The notes beneath the pieces are model-generated. The model searched no databases. It saw only the letters and a list, made by a program, of their open reading frames with translations, and was not told the DNA's origin. The translations under genes and the position numbers were made by a program. A stretch of 64,000 bases of DNA from Betaproteobacteria bacterium (GTDB lineage Bacteria > Pseudomonadota > Gammaproteobacteria > Burkholderiales > Casimicrobiaceae). Below are positions 28,109-38,722 of this stretch, piece by piece (position 1 is the stretch's first letter; every line of letters begins with the position of its first letter). The stretch is taken from contig BOKS01000012.1 of NCBI GenBank assembly GCA_016861105.1, forward strand, positions 1-64,000, written 5' to 3'.

Positions 28109-30466
28109 CTATCCGGCCGCGGGCGCCGCGTCCGCGGCGCGCCCGACGACCTCGACGCGCAGCGGCCGCGAGGCGTCGAGGTGCACGTCGCGCTGCGGGA
28201 ACGCCACGACGATGCCCGCCTCCTCGAAGCGCTTCGCGATCATGAAGCGCAGGTCGCTCGCGACCTGCCCGGCGTGCACGCCGGGCCGCAGCTCGACCCA
28301 GTAGTGGAGCGCGAACGCGAGCGCGTCGGCGCCGAAGTCCTCGAACAGGACGAGCGGCGCCGGGGTGTCGAGCACCACGCCGTGCCGTTTCGCGCACTCC
28401 TCGAGGATGCCTGCCACCTCGCGCAGCGGCGAGCCGTAGGCGACGCCGACGCGCACGACGCGCCGCACCCGCCGGTCCGTTTGCGTCCAGTTGGTGACCT
28501 TGTTCTCGATCAGCACCGAGTTGGGCACCGATGTCTCGACGCCGTCGAAGCCGAGCACGGTCGACGAGCGCAGGTCGACCGACGTGACCGTGCCCGTGAT
28601 GCCGTCGACCTCCACGATGTCGCCGATCTGGATGCGCCGCTCGGCCAGCAGGATCAGCCCGCTGACGAAGTTGCGGATGATCGTCTGCGTGCCGAAGCCC
28701 ACGCCGATCGCGAGCGCGCCGCCGAGGAAGGCGAACACCGTGAGCGGGATGCGCGCGACGTTCAGCGTGAACAGGGCGAGCGCGGCGGCGACGCCGAACA
28801 GCGTCCAGCGCCGGTAGTTGCGCACGCGCCCCGGGTCGAAGCCGCGGGCGACGAAGCCGCGCTCGAGCCGGCGGGCGAGCGCGAAGGCGAGCCAGTAGCC
28901 GAGGACGAAGACGAGGACGGCGCCGATGCTCTTGCCGACGGTCACGCCGCGCGAGGTCCTGACCTCGCGGCCGTCGACGACCGTCGTGTCCTCGACGGCG
29001 AACAGCTCGAAGTTCCAGACCTCGCGGACCCCGCCCTTCAGCGCCGACCAGTGGTCGGCGAGTCGGGCCGCGAGGCTGCGCTCGCCGCGGTCCTTCTCGA
29101 TGTCGGCGGCCCAGCGGTCGAGCGTGCGCGACGTCGCGCGCAGCGTGTCCTGCGCCCGTTCGAACTGCGTCAGCAGGCGGCGCAGCGCGGCCGCGTTGTC
29201 CTGCTCCCAGCGGATCTCGCCCGCCGTCGCATCGCCGCGCACGACGAACGACTCGGCCTCGGCGAGGCGCGCCCGCTGCAATCCGGCGACGTTGTCGAGG
29301 TAGCCCTGCCAGCGGGCGAGGCGCGAGCCCGCCGCCCGGATCCGCTCGGCGGCCGCAAGCCGCTCGTCGGCGTCCTCGGCCAGGAACGCGGCGCGCCGCG
29401 CCTCCCAGATCCGCGCCGTCTCCTCGGCGAGCGTGGCGAGCGCCTCGAGCAGGTCGCGCTCGCTGCGCAGCGCGTCCACCCACGCCTCGCCGGCGCGCGC
29501 CCGGGACGCGGCGGCCTTGAGGTCGTCGGTCGCACCCGGCGAGCGCTCGCGCAGCTGCGCGAGCGCGCGTTGCGCCTCGTCGCGCTCCTTGACGCGCGCG
29601 GGCAGGCGCTCGGCGAGCTGCATCTGCTCGGCCCTGTAGCCCTTGACGAGCGTGGCGAGCCGCTCCCTGGCCTTCGCCAGGTCCGCCTCTCCGAACGTCG
29701 CGCCCTTCGCCGCGATCGCGACCTTGCGTTCGAGGAGGCCGAGATCCGCCATCCGCGTGGCGATCTCCTCGGCCTGGACCTGCTGCAGCAGCTGGGTCGT
29801 CGCTCCGCGTCCGGCGAGCACGCGCAGCCGCAACTGCGCGAGATCACGGCGCCAGGTCGCGCGCAACCGATCGTCCGCGTCGGTCGCCTGCTCCATCGCT
29901 TCCTGCGCGCGGCGCAGCGACTCCTCGCCGCGCCTCGCCTCCGCGACGTAGCGGTCCAACTCGGTGCGCAGATGGGCCTGGGACCGCTCCATCGCGTCGA
30001 TCCGCACGCGCAGGGCATCGGCCGCATCGCGCAGCTCGTCCACCATCAGGATCGAGTACGGCGGCTTGTCGTCGAACCCGCGCCAGTTGCGCGCCGCCGT
30101 CTCCGCCGCCTCGCGCGCGGCCCGCGCCTTGTCGAGCTCCTCCAGCGAGCGGAGCTGGACCTCGGTCACGGTCGCCAGCAGGTTGCGGGCATCCCTGAGG
30201 TCGGACACCTCCGCCGGCGAGATGCCGGGGGGTGGCGGGTCGATCTCGCGGGTGCGCTCGGCGTTCGCGTCGGCAAGCTGCTTCTTCAGCCGCTCGACGA
30301 GCGCGTCCCGCGCCTCGGGAGCGGCCGGCACCTTCCCGGCCGGCGCCGGCAGGGTGGCCACCGACGGCTTCGACGCGGTCCCGAGCGACGGCAGGCCGGG
30401 GATCTGGGCGCCAACCGTCCCCGCCCACAGGCACGCGACGGCCAGCGCGACGCGAATCGGATCCAC
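28109..30466 (-). CDS. MscS-family mechanosensitive channel, MscK-like
   Basis: A 785-residue inner-membrane channel. A signal peptide (residues 1-20) is followed by a long periplasmic helical, coiled-coil domain rich in Arg and Ala (about 45-460). Several membrane helices come next, then the MscS pore and beta domain: AIGVGFGTQTIIRNFVSG, ERRIQIGDIVEVDGITGTV, and NSVLIENKVTNW. It is smaller than E. coli MscK. Its role is turgor release on hypo-osmotic shock. It is convergent with nsrR (6-bp gap) and transcribed alone. Confidence 0.93.
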   Translation of the reverse strand: MDPIRVALAVACLWAGTVGAQIPGLPSLGTASKPSVATLPAPAGKVPAAPEARDALVERLKKQLADANAERTREIDPPPPGISPAEVSDLRDARNLLATVTEVQLRSLEELDKARAAREAAETAARNWRGFDDKPPYSILMVDELRDAADALRVRIDAMERSQAHLRTELDRYVAEARRGEESLRRAQEAMEQATDADDRLRATWRRDLAQLRLRVLAGRGATTQLLQQVQAEEIATRMADLGLLERKVAIAAKGATFGEADLAKARERLATLVKGYRAEQMQLAERLPARVKERDEAQRALAQLRERSPGATDDLKAAASRARAGEAWVDALRSERDLLEALATLAEETARIWEARRAAFLAEDADERLAAAERIRAAGSRLARWQGYLDNVAGLQRARLAEAESFVVRGDATAGEIRWEQDNAAALRRLLTQFERAQDTLRATSRTLDRWAADIEKDRGERSLAARLADHWSALKGGVREVWNFELFAVEDTTVVDGREVRTSRGVTVGKSIGAVLVFVLGYWLAFALARRLERGFVARGFDPGRVRNYRRWTLFGVAAALALFTLNVARIPLTVFAFLGGALAIGVGFGTQTIIRNFVSGLILLAERRIQIGDIVEVDGITGTVTSVDLRSSTVLGFDGVETSVPNSVLIENKVTNWTQTDRRVRRVVRVGVAYGSPLREVAGILEECAKRHGVVLDTPAPLVLFEDFGADALAFALHYWVELRPGVHAGQVASDLRFMIAKRFEEAGIVVAFPQRDVHLDASRPLRVEVVGRAADAAPAAG

Positions 30467-30647
30467 CGGAGAGCCCCTCGAACACCCCGCGGCGGCGGGG
30501 TTCGCACGCGGAGAGTGTAGCCCGCGCGGTCTTGCGCTACGATAGCGCCCCCTTTTTCGGCCGTCACCGGCCGACGCCGCCGTTTCGCGCGCCCGCGGCC
30601 CACCCGGCCGCGGCGGCGCGCGAGCGCCTCCTCGACGGAGATCCCGC

Positions 30648-32598
<1,951 letters not shown>

Positions 32599-32600
<2 letters not shown>

Positions 32601-32792
32601 GGTCAGACTCGCATTTCTCCCGCCGCCGCTTCCCACGCCGGTGAAAAACGAGGGTCAGACTCGCATTTCTCCCCCGGCCGTGAACAACGAGGGTCAGACT
32701 CGCTTTCCTCCCGCCGCCGCATCCGGTGCCCTGCTGCCGGGAATTCGAGTCTGACCCTCGTTTCCGGAGAAATGCGAGTCTGACCCTCGTTG
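32599..32792. repeat. Cluster of five AGGGTCAGACTCG repeats (three direct, two inverted)
   Basis: AGGGTCAGACTCGCATTTCT is at 32599-32618 and 32651-32670, and a variant at 32690-32711. Inverted copies lie at about 32741-32760 and 32766-32790. The direct and inverted copies could fold into long stem-loops and act as a bidirectional terminator between the convergent ABC gene and the ornithine cyclodeaminase-like gene. A further copy lies at 55951-55971. This type of dispersed intergenic repeat is common in betaproteobacteria as I recall, but its carrier is not present here. Confidence 0.85.
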
Positions 32793-32798
32793 CACGAC

Positions 32799-33737
32799 CT
32801 AGCCGCAGCGACGCGCGACGAGGCTGGCGGCGCACAGGTCCTCGAGCGCGGTCCCGACGGACTTGAACAGCGTGACCTCGCGGGCAGATGCGCGCCCCGT
32901 GTGGCGCCCGGCGCACAGGTCGGCGAGTTCCGCCAGCACGTGCTCGCGCGCGATCGTGCCCGCCTCCATCGGTTGCACGAGGTCGCCCGCTTCCTTGAGG
33001 GCGCCGGCGTACGTGTCGACGAAGACGCGCGCGCGGCGCACCAGCGCGTCGTCGGCCTCGCGCATCGCGGGCGTGAACGCGCCGACGAGGTCGACGTGCG
33101 TGCCGGGACGCACGTCGGCGCCGTGCAGCACGGGTGCGGTCGCCGTCGTCGCGCAGGTGACGATGTCGGCCTGCGCGAGCGCCGCGGCGAGGTCGCCGGC
33201 CGCGTGCGCCGGCAGCCCGGCGGACGCGAGGCTGGCGGCGGTGCGCGCGGCCCGTTCGGCCGAGCGCCCCCACACGTCGACGCGCTCGATCGCGCGCACC
33301 GCGCAGTGCGCCTGCGCCATCGCCGGGGCGAGGGCGCCGGTGCCGACGACGAGCAGCCGCTTCGCCTCGGGCCGCGACAGGTAGCGCGACGCGAGCGCCG
33401 AGGCCGCCGCCGTGCGCCGCAACGTCAGCGCCTCGCCGTCGATCAGCGCACGCGGGTGCCCGGTCGCGCCGTCCATCAGCACGTAGAGCGCGGCCACGCT
33501 CGCCAGCCCGCGCTCGCGGTTGCGGGGGAAGACCGTGACGAGCTTCACGCCCAGCGCGCCTCCGCCCCACGCCGGCATCAGCAGAAGGCGGTCGCCGGCC
33601 GGCGTCACCGCGTGGCTCGCGCGCACGGGGGCGGTCGCGCCCTGGACGAAGGCGTCGTGCAACGCGTCCACCAGCGACGGGTAGTCGAGCGCCGCATTCA
33701 CGTCGGACGCGGGGATGTAGGGGATCGGGGAGGACAT
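32799..33737 (-). CDS. Ornithine cyclodeaminase/mu-crystallin family protein
   Basis: A 312-residue NAD(P)-dependent protein of the OCD/mu-crystallin family. The N-terminal substrate domain has MPAWGGGALGVKLVTVFP, and LTLRRTAAASALASRYLS precedes the Rossmann motif LLVVGTGALAPAMA (residues about 125-138). Members act as ornithine cyclodeaminase, alanine dehydrogenase or ketimine reductase (e.g. delta1-pyrroline-2-carboxylate reductase). It is divergent from an FAD amino-acid oxidase-like gene (31 bp between the start codons), suggesting a shared amine or imino acid pathway. The exact substrate is unknown. Confidence 0.88.
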   Translation of the reverse strand: MSSPIPYIPASDVNAALDYPSLVDALHDAFVQGATAPVRASHAVTPAGDRLLLMPAWGGGALGVKLVTVFPRNRERGLASVAALYVLMDGATGHPRALIDGEALTLRRTAAASALASRYLSRPEAKRLLVVGTGALAPAMAQAHCAVRAIERVDVWGRSAERAARTAASLASAGLPAHAAGDLAAALAQADIVTCATTATAPVLHGADVRPGTHVDLVGAFTPAMREADDALVRRARVFVDTYAGALKEAGDLVQPMEAGTIAREHVLAELADLCAGRHTGRASAREVTLFKSVGTALEDLCAASLVARRCG

Positions 33738-33768
33738 GGCTTCGCGGGCGCTAATATCGGGCCCCACT

Positions 33769-34959
33769 ATGCCTCAGGTCGGCACTCCCCGCGTCGTCGT
33801 CGTCGGCGGCGGCGTCATCGGCAGCGCGATCGCGTGCTTCGCCTGCGCCGATCCCGCGTTCCGCGGCAGCGTCACGGTGATCGAGCGCGACCCGACCTAC
33901 GCGCGCGCCTCGTCGGCGCTGTCGGCGAGCTCGATCCGCCAGCAGTTCGCCAGCCCCGTCAACATCGCCATCGGCGGCTTCGGCATCGCGTTCCTGCGCG
34001 AGGCCGCCGAGCACCTCGCCGTCGACGGCGAGCGGCCGGCGCTGGGACTGGTCGAGCGCGGCTATCTCTACCTCGCCGCGACGCGCGACGGCGCGGACAC
34101 GTTGCGCCGCCACCACGCCACGCAGCGCGAGCTCGGTGCACAGATCGTGCTGCTCGACCCCCCGGCGCTGCGCGCACGCTTCCCGTGGCTCGCCGTCGAC
34201 GACCTGACGCTGGGCGCGCTCGGCGAGCGCGGCGAGGGGTGGTTCGACGGCTACAGCCTGCTGCAGGCGTTCCGCCGCAAGGCGCGCGCGCTCGGCGCCC
34301 GCTACGTGGCGGCGGAGGCCACGGGCTTCGCGGTGGAGGGCCCGCGCATCGCGGCCGTGACGCTGGCCGACGGCGCGCGCGTCGACGGGGACGTGTTCGT
34401 CGACGCCGCCGGGCCGTGGGCGGCGGAGGTGGCCCGCTGGGCGGGCGTGGACCTCCCGGTGCGCGCGCGCCGCCGCTGCGTCTTCGTGTTCGCGTGCCCC
34501 ACGCCGCTGCCCGCCTGCCCGCTGGTCATCGATCCTGCGGGACCGTGGTTCCGTCCGGAGGGCGAAGGACGGTTCCTGTGCGGCGTGTCGCCCGGCGAGG
34601 CCGACGATCCCGACGACGCGCCGCTCGTCGTCGACCACGCGCTCTTCGACGAGGCGCTGTGGCCACGGCTCGCCGCCCGCGTGCCCGCCTTCGAGGCGCT
34701 GCGCGTGACCGGCAGCTGGGCCGGCTACTACGAGTACAACACGTTCGACCGCAACGGGATCGTCGGCTTCCACCCCGACGTGCGCAACCTGGCCTTCGCG
34801 AACGGGTTCTCGGGCCACGGCATGCAGCAGGCGCCGGCGGTGGGGCGCGGCGTCGCCGAACTGCTGGTGCACGGCGGCTACCGCACGCTCGACCTCGCCC
34901 CGCTCGCCTTCGACCGCATCGTGACGGGAACGCCGCTCGTCGAAGCCAACGTCATCTGA
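33769..34959 (+). CDS. FAD-dependent oxidoreductase, DAO family
   Basis: A 396-residue D-amino-acid-oxidase-type (DAO) flavoprotein, like sarcosine oxidase beta or FOXRED1. FAD Rossmann motif RVVVVGGGVIGSAIACF at the N-terminus, IRQQFASPVN, DAAGPWAAEV, and a C-terminal FSGHGMQQAPAVGRGVAE. The ATG at 33769 has no ribosome binding site. TAATAT at 33752-33757 would put transcription start within a few bases of the ATG, so a leaderless mRNA is likely; an ATG at 33736 (11 residues longer) is an alternative. It probably cooperates with the divergent OCD-like enzyme in imine/amine metabolism. Confidence 0.88.
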   Translation: MPQVGTPRVVVVGGGVIGSAIACFACADPAFRGSVTVIERDPTYARASSALSASSIRQQFASPVNIAIGGFGIAFLREAAEHLAVDGERPALGLVERGYLYLAATRDGADTLRRHHATQRELGAQIVLLDPPALRARFPWLAVDDLTLGALGERGEGWFDGYSLLQAFRRKARALGARYVAAEATGFAVEGPRIAAVTLADGARVDGDVFVDAAGPWAAEVARWAGVDLPVRARRRCVFVFACPTPLPACPLVIDPAGPWFRPEGEGRFLCGVSPGEADDPDDAPLVVDHALFDEALWPRLAARVPAFEALRVTGSWAGYYEYNTFDRNGIVGFHPDVRNLAFANGFSGHGMQQAPAVGRGVAELLVHGGYRTLDLAPLAFDRIVTGTPLVEANVI

Positions 34960-34978
34960 CCGCCACGACCCGCCTGCC

Positions 34979-37021
34979 ATGCCGCCCCGCATCCTCGCCG
35001 TCGCCTGCACCACTTTCGCGCTCGCGCTCGCGCCCGCTGTCGCCGCCGCGCAGGAAGGCACTCCGCAGGCGCGCGTGATCGTGCAGTTCCGGGCCGATGC
35101 GAAGCTGCTGGAGAAGGCGGCGCTGCCCGGCGCGAACGGCCGAGCGCGAGCGCGGGCCGAGGCGCTGGGCGCGAGCCGCCGGCTCGCGCTCGTCGCCGGA
35201 AGCGAGATCGCCGCGCGCATGCAGGTGGTCAAGGCGCGCGGCATCGGAAGTGCTGCGCTCGCCCGCGCGCTCGCCGCCGACCCCGCCGTCGAGTTCGCCG
35301 TGCCCGACGAGCGGCGCCGCGCGCAGGCGGCGCCGAACGATCCGCTGTACCCGGCCGGCGTCCCGGGCAACGGTCCCGCGTCCGGCCAGTGGTACCTGCG
35401 CGCGCCGGCCGGCGAGGTGGTGTCGTCGATCGACGCCGAGCCCGCGTGGAGCGTCTCCACGGGCTCGCCGTCCGTGGTGGTGGCCGTGCTCGACACCGGC
35501 GTGCGCTTCGAGCACCCGGACCTGCGCTCGGTGGCGAGCGGCGGCAACCTGCTCGACGGCTGGGATTTCGTCTCCGACCTGGACGTCGCGAACGACGGCG
35601 ACGGGCGCGACCCCGACGCTTCCGATCCCGGCGACTGGGTGACCAAGGACGAGGCGGCGGCGGGCGGCATCTGCGAGGGCGAGGAGGCGTCGAGCTCGTG
35701 GCACGGCAGCATGGTGTCGGGACTGATCGGGGCGCTGACCGACAATCGCCTCGGCATGGCGAGCGTCGGCCGCACCGTGCGCGTCCTGCCCGTCCGCGTG
35801 CTCGGCAAGTGCGGCGGCTACGATTCCGACATCATCGCCGGCATGCGCTGGGCGGCGGGCCTGCACGTGCCCGGCGTGCCGGCGAACGTCGCGCCGGCGC
35901 GCGTGCTCAACCTGAGCCTGGGCGGCGAAGGCTCGTGCCTCGCGTCGTACCGCAACGCCGTGGCCGAGGTGCTCGCGACGGGCACGGTGATCGTCGCCTC
36001 GGCCGGCAACGGCGCCGGCCGCACCGTCGGCGTGCCCGGCGCCTGCGACGGCGTGCTCGCGGTGGGCGCGCTGCGCCACGTCGGCACCAAGGTCGGGTTC
36101 AGCAACCTCGGCGCGCAGGTCGCGATCGCCGCGCCGGGCGGCAACTGCGTGAACGTCGCCGCCGGCACGCCGTGCCTGTACCCGATCCTCACGACGACGA
36201 CCGACGGCGCGACGACGCCCGGCACGCCGACCTACACCGACAGCTTCGACATCTCGGTGGGCACGAGCTTCGCCGCACCGCTCGTCGCGGGCACGGCGGC
36301 GCTCATGCTCTCGGTGCGGCCCTCGCTCTCTCCCGCGCAGGTGCGCTCGTTCATGCAGGGCACGACGCGCCCGTTTCCGGCGACCGGCGGCAGCGACTTG
36401 AGCGTCGCGCGCTGCACGGCCCCGCAGTTCGACGGCGCCGGCAAGCCCGTCGACCAGCTCGAGTGCTACTGCACCGCCGCCACCTGCGGCGCCGGCATGC
36501 TCGACGCCGGACGGGCCGTGCAGGCCGCGCAGGCCGGCGTGCAGATCGCGGACGTCGTCGAGTTCTACAACGCCGCCCTCGACCACTACTTCGTCACCTG
36601 GCTGCCCTCGGAGATCGCCGCGCTCGACGCCGGCACGCAGATCCGCGGCTGGGTGCGCACCGGGCTGGGCTTCCGCGCCTACGCCACGCCGGAAGCGGGC
36701 TCCTCGCCGGTCTGCCGCTACTACATCCCGCCCGCGCTCGGCGACTCGCACTTCTTCGGCCGCGGCCACGCGGAGTGCGAGGCGACCGGCCGCGACCAGC
36801 CGCGCCTCGTGCTCGAGGAGGCGCGGTTCATGCACCTGGCGTTGCCGGCGGGCGGTACGTGCCCGGCCGCGACGGTGCCCGTTTACCGCGTGTTCAGCAA
36901 TCGCGCGGACGCGAACCACCGCTACACCACCGATCGCGCGGTGCGCGACCAGATGGCGGCGCGCGGCTGGCTCGCCGAGGGCGACGGTCCGGACCTCGTC
37001 GTCATGTGCGCGCCGCGCTGA
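34979..37021 (+). CDS. Secreted S8 (subtilisin-like) serine peptidase with DUF5648 tail
   Basis: A 680-residue secreted peptidase. Signal peptide (residues 1-24, cleavage after AAA), inhibitor-like propeptide (about 30-110), S8 catalytic domain with Asp162 (AVLDTGVRFEHPD), His232 (SSSWHGSMVSG), oxyanion Asn334 and Ser420 (VGTSFAAPLVAG). A C-terminal domain of about 130 residues starting VVEFYNAALDHYFVTW is the DUF5648 type, seen on many betaproteobacterial secreted proteins. Several Cys pairs suggest disulfides. It lies 19 bp after the DAO gene but is probably functionally unrelated. Confidence 0.93.
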   Translation: MPPRILAVACTTFALALAPAVAAAQEGTPQARVIVQFRADAKLLEKAALPGANGRARARAEALGASRRLALVAGSEIAARMQVVKARGIGSAALARALAADPAVEFAVPDERRRAQAAPNDPLYPAGVPGNGPASGQWYLRAPAGEVVSSIDAEPAWSVSTGSPSVVVAVLDTGVRFEHPDLRSVASGGNLLDGWDFVSDLDVANDGDGRDPDASDPGDWVTKDEAAAGGICEGEEASSSWHGSMVSGLIGALTDNRLGMASVGRTVRVLPVRVLGKCGGYDSDIIAGMRWAAGLHVPGVPANVAPARVLNLSLGGEGSCLASYRNAVAEVLATGTVIVASAGNGAGRTVGVPGACDGVLAVGALRHVGTKVGFSNLGAQVAIAAPGGNCVNVAAGTPCLYPILTTTTDGATTPGTPTYTDSFDISVGTSFAAPLVAGTAALMLSVRPSLSPAQVRSFMQGTTRPFPATGGSDLSVARCTAPQFDGAGKPVDQLECYCTAATCGAGMLDAGRAVQAAQAGVQIADVVEFYNAALDHYFVTWLPSEIAALDAGTQIRGWVRTGLGFRAYATPEAGSSPVCRYYIPPALGDSHFFGRGHAECEATGRDQPRLVLEEARFMHLALPAGGTCPAATVPVYRVFSNRADANHRYTTDRAVRDQMAARGWLAEGDGPDLVVMCAPR

Positions 37022-37057
37022 CGCCGGGCCCCTCGGAGCAAGCGACCCGGCGCCGCT

Positions 37058-37071
37058 TTGACGCGCGTCAA
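37058..37071. promoter_or_regulatory. FNR/Dnr-type binding site upstream of candidate sRNA
   Basis: TTGAC-GCGC-GTCAA, a perfect inverted repeat that differs from the norZ site in one base. TATCCT (37093-37098) would be a -10 placing the start near 37105, so the site is centred at about -41, the classic class II activator position. No protein-coding gene starts downstream within 500 bp. Confidence 0.7.
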
Positions 37072-37104
37072 CGCGATGCGCACGCCGACCGCTATCCTCG
37101 ACAG

Positions 37105-37216
37105 CGTGGTCTCGCGCATCGCGCGGGCACGCAAGCAGTCCCGGCCGTCGTCATCACCTCCTCCTCCGATGGCTGACGGAAGTCTGGGCCCCGCTCCGCG
37201 CGGGGCTCTTTTTTTC
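37105..37216 (+). ncRNA. Candidate anaerobic small RNA with anti-Shine-Dalgarno loop
   Basis: A predicted transcript of about 112 nt from an FNR-type promoter to an intrinsic terminator. Three stem-loops are visible. SL1 (37111-37127) has a 7-bp stem and AUC loop. SL2 (37147-37177) has a 9-bp stem with one bulged U and a 12-nt loop ACCUCCUCCUCC, complementary to GGAGG Shine-Dalgarno sequences. SL3 is the terminator. Loops of this type are known in rhizobial sRNA families with CCUCC motifs; whether this one is related is unknown. No ORF fits. It sits between the S8 peptidase stop and a convergent LuxR-type gene. Confidence 0.6.
37186..37216 (+). terminator. Intrinsic terminator of the candidate sRNA
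   Basis: GCCCCGC-TCCG-CGCGGGGC (37188-37207) followed by a run of eight T after TC. It is 167 bp beyond the S8 peptidase stop, so it might also end that mRNA. Confidence 0.85.
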
Positions 37217-37538
37217 CGCACCGACGGGCGCACGGGATGCCGCGCGTTCAATAGTAGGGCACGCGCCGCTGCGGGCGCTGGGCGTGGCGCCGGGCAGCCC
37301 GCCAGACCCGAAGGAGCAACGGGGCACGGCGCACGGCAGCACGCGCGGGCGTGCCGTCCGCGCCGACGAGCGCGCGACGAAGGAGGGGAAGCGTGGGCAG
37401 CATCGGGATCTCCGGAAGGCGGTGAACGACGGAGACCATTGGAGCGCGCATCGTGGCCGGGCGGCGAGTGACGGCTGTCCCGGCCGGTCCGCCACCCGGG
37501 ACGGTACGCGACGCGACCGGGACTGCCGTCCCGGCGGA
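37217..37538. other. Gap between sRNA terminator and LuxR-type gene
   Basis: 322 bp without a convincing gene. A 67-codon minus-strand frame (37248-37451) is open but has no ribosome binding site and an unremarkable composition. Short inverted repeats around 37470-37530 (GACGGCTGTCCCGGCCGG and CCGGGACTGCCGTCCCGG) may terminate the convergent gene at 37539. Confidence 0.3.
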
Positions 37539-38627
37539 TCAGCGCGGCAACGGCTTCGCGCCGAAGCCCGCCTCGCGCGCGCGGACGATCGCCTGCGCGC
37601 GCGAGGCGACCTCGAGCTTGGCGAACACCGCGGAGACCTTGTTGCGCACCGTCTTCTCGCTGAGGCCGAGGTGGGCCGCGATCTGGAGGTTGTCGAGGCC
37701 GCGCGCGAGCAGATCGAGAAGTTCCCGCTCGCCACGTGTCAGGCCGCCGAACGCCCCGCCAAGCGGCGAGGATGCGTCGTGCTCGTGCAGGAATGCACCG
37801 ATCTCGGCGAAGCACGCGGCGAACGCCGGCTCGTGCTCGAGGAGGATGTGGTTGCGGCTCTCCAGCGGCACGAAGCGCGCGCCGGGGATGCGTCCGGCCA
37901 GGAAACGCCCCTCCTCGAAGGGCACCCGCGCGTCTCCGCGCGCATGCAGCACGAGCGTCGGGCACGCGACACGCCCGGCGAGATCGCTCACGTCGATGTC
38001 GCCGAATGCTTCGATCGTGCGGGCCGCGTGAGCGGCGCTCGTCGACAGGCGCTGCAGCTCGTTGAACCAGCCCACCTGCTCCGGCGTGCCCTCGGGAATG
38101 AACAGCGAGGTGAACACCTGCCGGAACGCCGGCGTGTCGCGCCCCCAGCCCACCTCGATCAGGTCGACCAGCAGCCGGCCTTCGCGCGCCTGCTCGGGCG
38201 TGGGATCGCGGCGCCTCAGGCCGCGCGCGTACCCGCCGAGGAGCACGAGGCAGGACACGCGCTCCGGATGGCGCGCGGCGTAGGCGATCGACACCGCGGC
38301 GCCCTGCGAGCAGCCGAACAGCGCGAAGCGCGGGAGCTTCGCCGCGTCGACGACCGCGGCGAGGTCGTCGACCCAGGTCTCGAGCGCGGGCACCGCGGCC
38401 GTGCGATCGGACAGCCCGCAGCCCCGGCCGTCGTAGCGGAGCAGCGTCCGCCCGCGCGACAGCTCGGCGAGCCACGGCCGCCACACCGGACTCTGCAGGT
38501 CGAATTCCAGATGCGTGAGGAAGTGCGCCGCGCGCACCAGCGGCGGGCCCGCGCCGATCCGCGCGTACGCGATGCGTGCGCCGTCTTGCGTCGCGCAGAA
38601 GCGGATCGTCTGGCGGAGGTCGCCCAT
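37539..38627 (-). CDS. Alpha/beta-hydrolase fused to LuxR-type HTH
   Basis: A 362-residue fusion. Residues 10-280 are an alpha/beta-hydrolase with nucleophile Ser107 in FGCSQGAA, an Asp in LHARGDARVPF, and His in SRNHILLEHE, so the triad looks intact. Residues about 297-357 are a LuxR/GerE HTH (LTRGERELLDLLARGL, IAAHLGLSEKTVRNKVSAV). The hydrolase may act as an enzymatic or purely ligand-binding sensor for an ester or lactone. Start at the ATG 38627 (GGAGG upstream) is preferred over upstream codons. No acyl-homoserine-lactone synthase is nearby. Confidence 0.88.
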   Translation of the reverse strand: MGDLRQTIRFCATQDGARIAYARIGAGPPLVRAAHFLTHLEFDLQSPVWRPWLAELSRGRTLLRYDGRGCGLSDRTAAVPALETWVDDLAAVVDAAKLPRFALFGCSQGAAVSIAYAARHPERVSCLVLLGGYARGLRRRDPTPEQAREGRLLVDLIEVGWGRDTPAFRQVFTSLFIPEGTPEQVGWFNELQRLSTSAAHAARTIEAFGDIDVSDLAGRVACPTLVLHARGDARVPFEEGRFLAGRIPGARFVPLESRNHILLEHEPAFAACFAEIGAFLHEHDASSPLGGAFGGLTRGERELLDLLARGLDNLQIAAHLGLSEKTVRNKVSAVFAKLEVASRAQAIVRAREAGFGAKPLPR

Positions 38628-38722
38628 CGCCGACGATGGTAGCGGATCGATGCCCGCGGCGGCACGGCGGCGGCTCGGGCACGCCGCGCGGCGACCGCGC
38701 CGCACCGACGGGCGGCACGTCG

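Noticed and set aside
37248-37451. A 67-codon minus-strand ORF after the sRNA terminator
   Set aside because: No ribosome binding site and no recognisable features; kept only as a note in the gap description.
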